64,000 nt of DNA, taken from Candidatus Laterigemmans baculatus (GTDB taxonomy: Bacteria > Planctomycetota > Planctomycetia > Pirellulales > Pirellulaceae). How positions within the stretch are numbered: the stretch's first letter is position 1; every line of letters starts with the position of its first letter. Where the stretch lies: positions 1-64,000 of the forward strand of contig NZ_WRPR01000036.1 in NCBI RefSeq assembly GCF_010367455.1. The letters run 5' to 3'. Made by a program: the position numbers and the translations under genes. Shown piece by piece: positions 62,652 to 64,000 of this stretch. The notes beneath the pieces were generated by a model that saw only the letters and a program-made list of their open reading frames with translations, was not told where the DNA came from and did no database searches.

Positions 62652-63244
62652 TCAGCCCCGCTTGCGATAGCGGCCCCTGCGGCGATAGCGGCCCCAGTGG
62701 CAGTGGCAGCCCGCGATGCGGTCGATGACTGAGCGAGTGGCTGTGATAGGTTCGACCAGCCACTCCGCAGCCGCTGCTCAGCGCGTCGATAGAGGGTGTT
62801 GGGATCGAGCACTCGCACCACTTGATCGCGAAACGTTGCCGTTCCCAAGACAGCCGTCGCCCCGCCGTCATGGGACCGAGCATCGCCGTGGACCAAAGTC
62901 TCGAGCGATTCCAGAGCGATGACCTCATCGACCAGCAGCGCCCAATTCCCCCCCGCACCGCCGATGACGAGCATTTTTCCGGCGGCCCGACGCGTTATGG
63001 AAGTGTTCTCCAGAAGCGGATTGAGATCGACAACCGGGATAAACTCGTTGCGAAAATGGCACAGCCCAGCCAAGAGTAGATCGCTTCCCGGCACCCGCAC
63101 GAGTACCGGCGTCATCGTGACCTCACGGATGCTGGTCGCGAGCATCGAATGCCAGGAGGAGCCCACGCGAAAGACGCAGTGCTTGTCGCTGACCACCGAC
63201 CGACCCGTCGTCGCTGAGGTCTCCTGCATGGTTGCTGCTGTCAT
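62648..63244 (-). CDS. cheW: CheW-like coupling protein
   Basis: 198 residues of the CheW fold: [57 protein letters not shown] and ESLETLVHG. It couples the MCP to CheA. The C-terminal 40 residues are Ala/Thr-rich with a TAIAAGAA-type repeat, beyond the usual CheW end. The stop overlaps the MCP ATG. Confidence 0.9.
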   Translation of the reverse strand: MTAATMQETSATTGRSVVSDKHCVFRVGSSWHSMLATSIREVTMTPVLVRVPGSDLLLAGLCHFRNEFIPVVDLNPLLENTSITRRAAGKMLVIGGAGGNWALLVDEVIALESLETLVHGDARSHDGGATAVLGTATFRDQVVRVLDPNTLYRRAEQRLRSGWSNLSQPLAQSSTASRAATATGAAIAAGAAIASGAE

Positions 63245-63253
63245 TCGAATGGT

Positions 63254-63580
63254 TTATCGGCGAGAATTTTCGAGTTGGGCTGCCAAGCGGTTCTTGATGA
63301 TTTGCAATCGATCCAACGATCCTTCATCCGCTGCCCGGCTTGTTGGAGGCAGCTCGGTTACGGAATCCTTGGTGGCGGTATCGGCGGGTAAATTCGGATC
63401 TGTCTCTGACGGGTGAGGTGCGACTTGGAACTGGTTTAACCTTTGTCCGGTTCGAGCGAAAAAATCGCGAATCTCCGCTTTCCACTCGGCCAGCGTGTCA
63501 TGATCGATCAGCGCTGCGGAGCTGGTTGGATCCGCATCGAGATCCGAGTCGGCATGGCGGTGATCGCTTTCGAGAAACAT
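63254..63580 (-). CDS. Hypothetical protein in Che operon
   Basis: 108 residues. Hydrophilic, with WKAEIRDFFARTGQRLNQFQ and SLDRLQIIKNRLAAQLENSR as helical segments. I do not recognise a domain. It lies nine bases before the CheW gene and three bases after the receiver gene, so it belongs to the same operon. Confidence 0.7.
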   Translation of the reverse strand: MFLESDHRHADSDLDADPTSSAALIDHDTLAEWKAEIRDFFARTGQRLNQFQVAPHPSETDPNLPADTATKDSVTELPPTSRAADEGSLDRLQIIKNRLAAQLENSRR

Positions 63581-63583
63581 GTG

Positions 63584-64000
63584 TTAAACAGCGGGAGCCA
63601 AGGGAGCGGCCGCAGATCCCTCGGTTCGATCGAGCAGGGCTGCAACGGTCGAGAGCAGCAGATCTCCGCGGATCGGTTTCGGGAGATAAGCGCCAAACTC
63701 CGCACCGAGTCGATCGAGTGCGGGTGTGTGTTCTTTGGTCAGGAAGATGATCGGGAGATCCTTCCACGGATCGCCCATCTCGCGGATCTCGAAGCAGGCC
63801 GCGTAGCCATCCTTTTCGGGCATCAGGATGTCCAGGATGACGAGCTGGGGACGCTCGTTGCGGGCAGCTACGACAGCTTGCCGGCCGTCGGCGGCGAGAG
63901 TGACGTCATACCCCGCCTCTTCGAGCGTTCGGCGGACGATCGTCTGGATCGTTCGACTATCATCCGCAACCAAAATCTTTGGCTGGGGCAGCGATTTGAG
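63584..64000 (-). CDS. Response regulator receiver domain protein (partial, 5' end outside window)
   Basis: At least 139 residues; the frame remains open to the right edge. The visible sequence is a receiver domain: KILVADDSRTIQTIVRRTL, phosphoacceptor Asp in LVILDILMPEKDGY, and conserved Lys in YLPKPI. It ends soon after the receiver domain, so the C-terminus is receiver only; any N-terminal domain is not visible. It begins the visible part of the Che/GTPase operon and may be the CheY-like output. Confidence 0.88.
   Translation of the reverse strand, partial: LKSLPQPKILVADDSRTIQTIVRRTLEEAGYDVTLAADGRQAVVAARNERPQLVILDILMPEKDGYAACFEIREMGDPWKDLPIIFLTKEHTPALDRLGAEFGAYLPKPIRGDLLLSTVAALLDRTEGSAAAPLAPAV

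Overview
The window reads as chromosomal DNA of a high-GC planctomycete of the Pirellulales/Rhodopirellula type (inference). The evidence is family content: paired DUF1549/DUF1553 and DUF1501 proteins with cytochrome-type CxxCH motifs, a DUF1559 protein with a prepilin-like N-terminus, DUF1570, many lipoproteins and twin-arginine leaders, HPF and bacterial eRF1-like proteins, and a futalosine-type menaquinone operon. Coding density is high, and genes in operons often overlap by ATGA.

Layout. 1-5 kb: a minus-strand operon of DUF1549/DUF1553, DUF1501 and WD40 proteins. 5.3-10.5 kb: a plus-strand run with an unknown protein, a thioredoxin-fold protein, rsmH, a pyridoxamine-oxidase-like protein, an HPF-like protein fused to a sigma-region-2-like domain, and a baeRF3-type eRF1 homologue. 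10.8-19.4 kb: minus-strand rdgB, a SPOR-like protein, the MoxR/DUF58/DUF4129 cluster and a glycosyltransferase. 20.3-27.7 kb: a ferritin-like protein, a Fur-box-like divergent region with a [2Fe-2S] ferredoxin, the menaquinone operon (ubiE, ubiX, a ubiA-type prenyltransferase, mqnE), a YgfZ-like protein and a LarA-like protein. 28-45 kb: mostly secreted or lipid-anchored proteins of planctomycete type (DUF1559, EF-hand, transglutaminase, Gly/Tyr/Cys-rich, TPR, DUF1570) plus a UbiB-type kinase. 45.8-52.4 kb: rpsU, tRNA-Val, an esterase, a chimeric PSCyt1-DUF1549/DUF1501 gene and a CehA/McbA-like hydrolase.

52.7-64 kb holds the most unusual locus: one unbroken minus-strand run of eleven genes that joins a chemosensory core (receiver, CheW, MCP without a sensor domain, CheA, receiver-PATAN) to an FHA/coiled-coil protein, a second coiled-coil protein, an FGE/SUMF1-like protein, a zinc-ribbon GTPase and a GAP1-like protein. 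It looks like a signalling system in which a Che array feeds a GTPase module. It runs off the right edge of the window.

Between genes there are several families of inverted-repeat elements. Family A has 11-bp ends (GGCTCTGTCAG / GGTTCTGTCAG) and TA flanks, and in places it sits inside other repeats, which points to past mobility. Many coding sequences carry short in-frame tandem repeats of 15, 18 or 21 bp. No IS transposase gene, rRNA gene or CRISPR array was seen.
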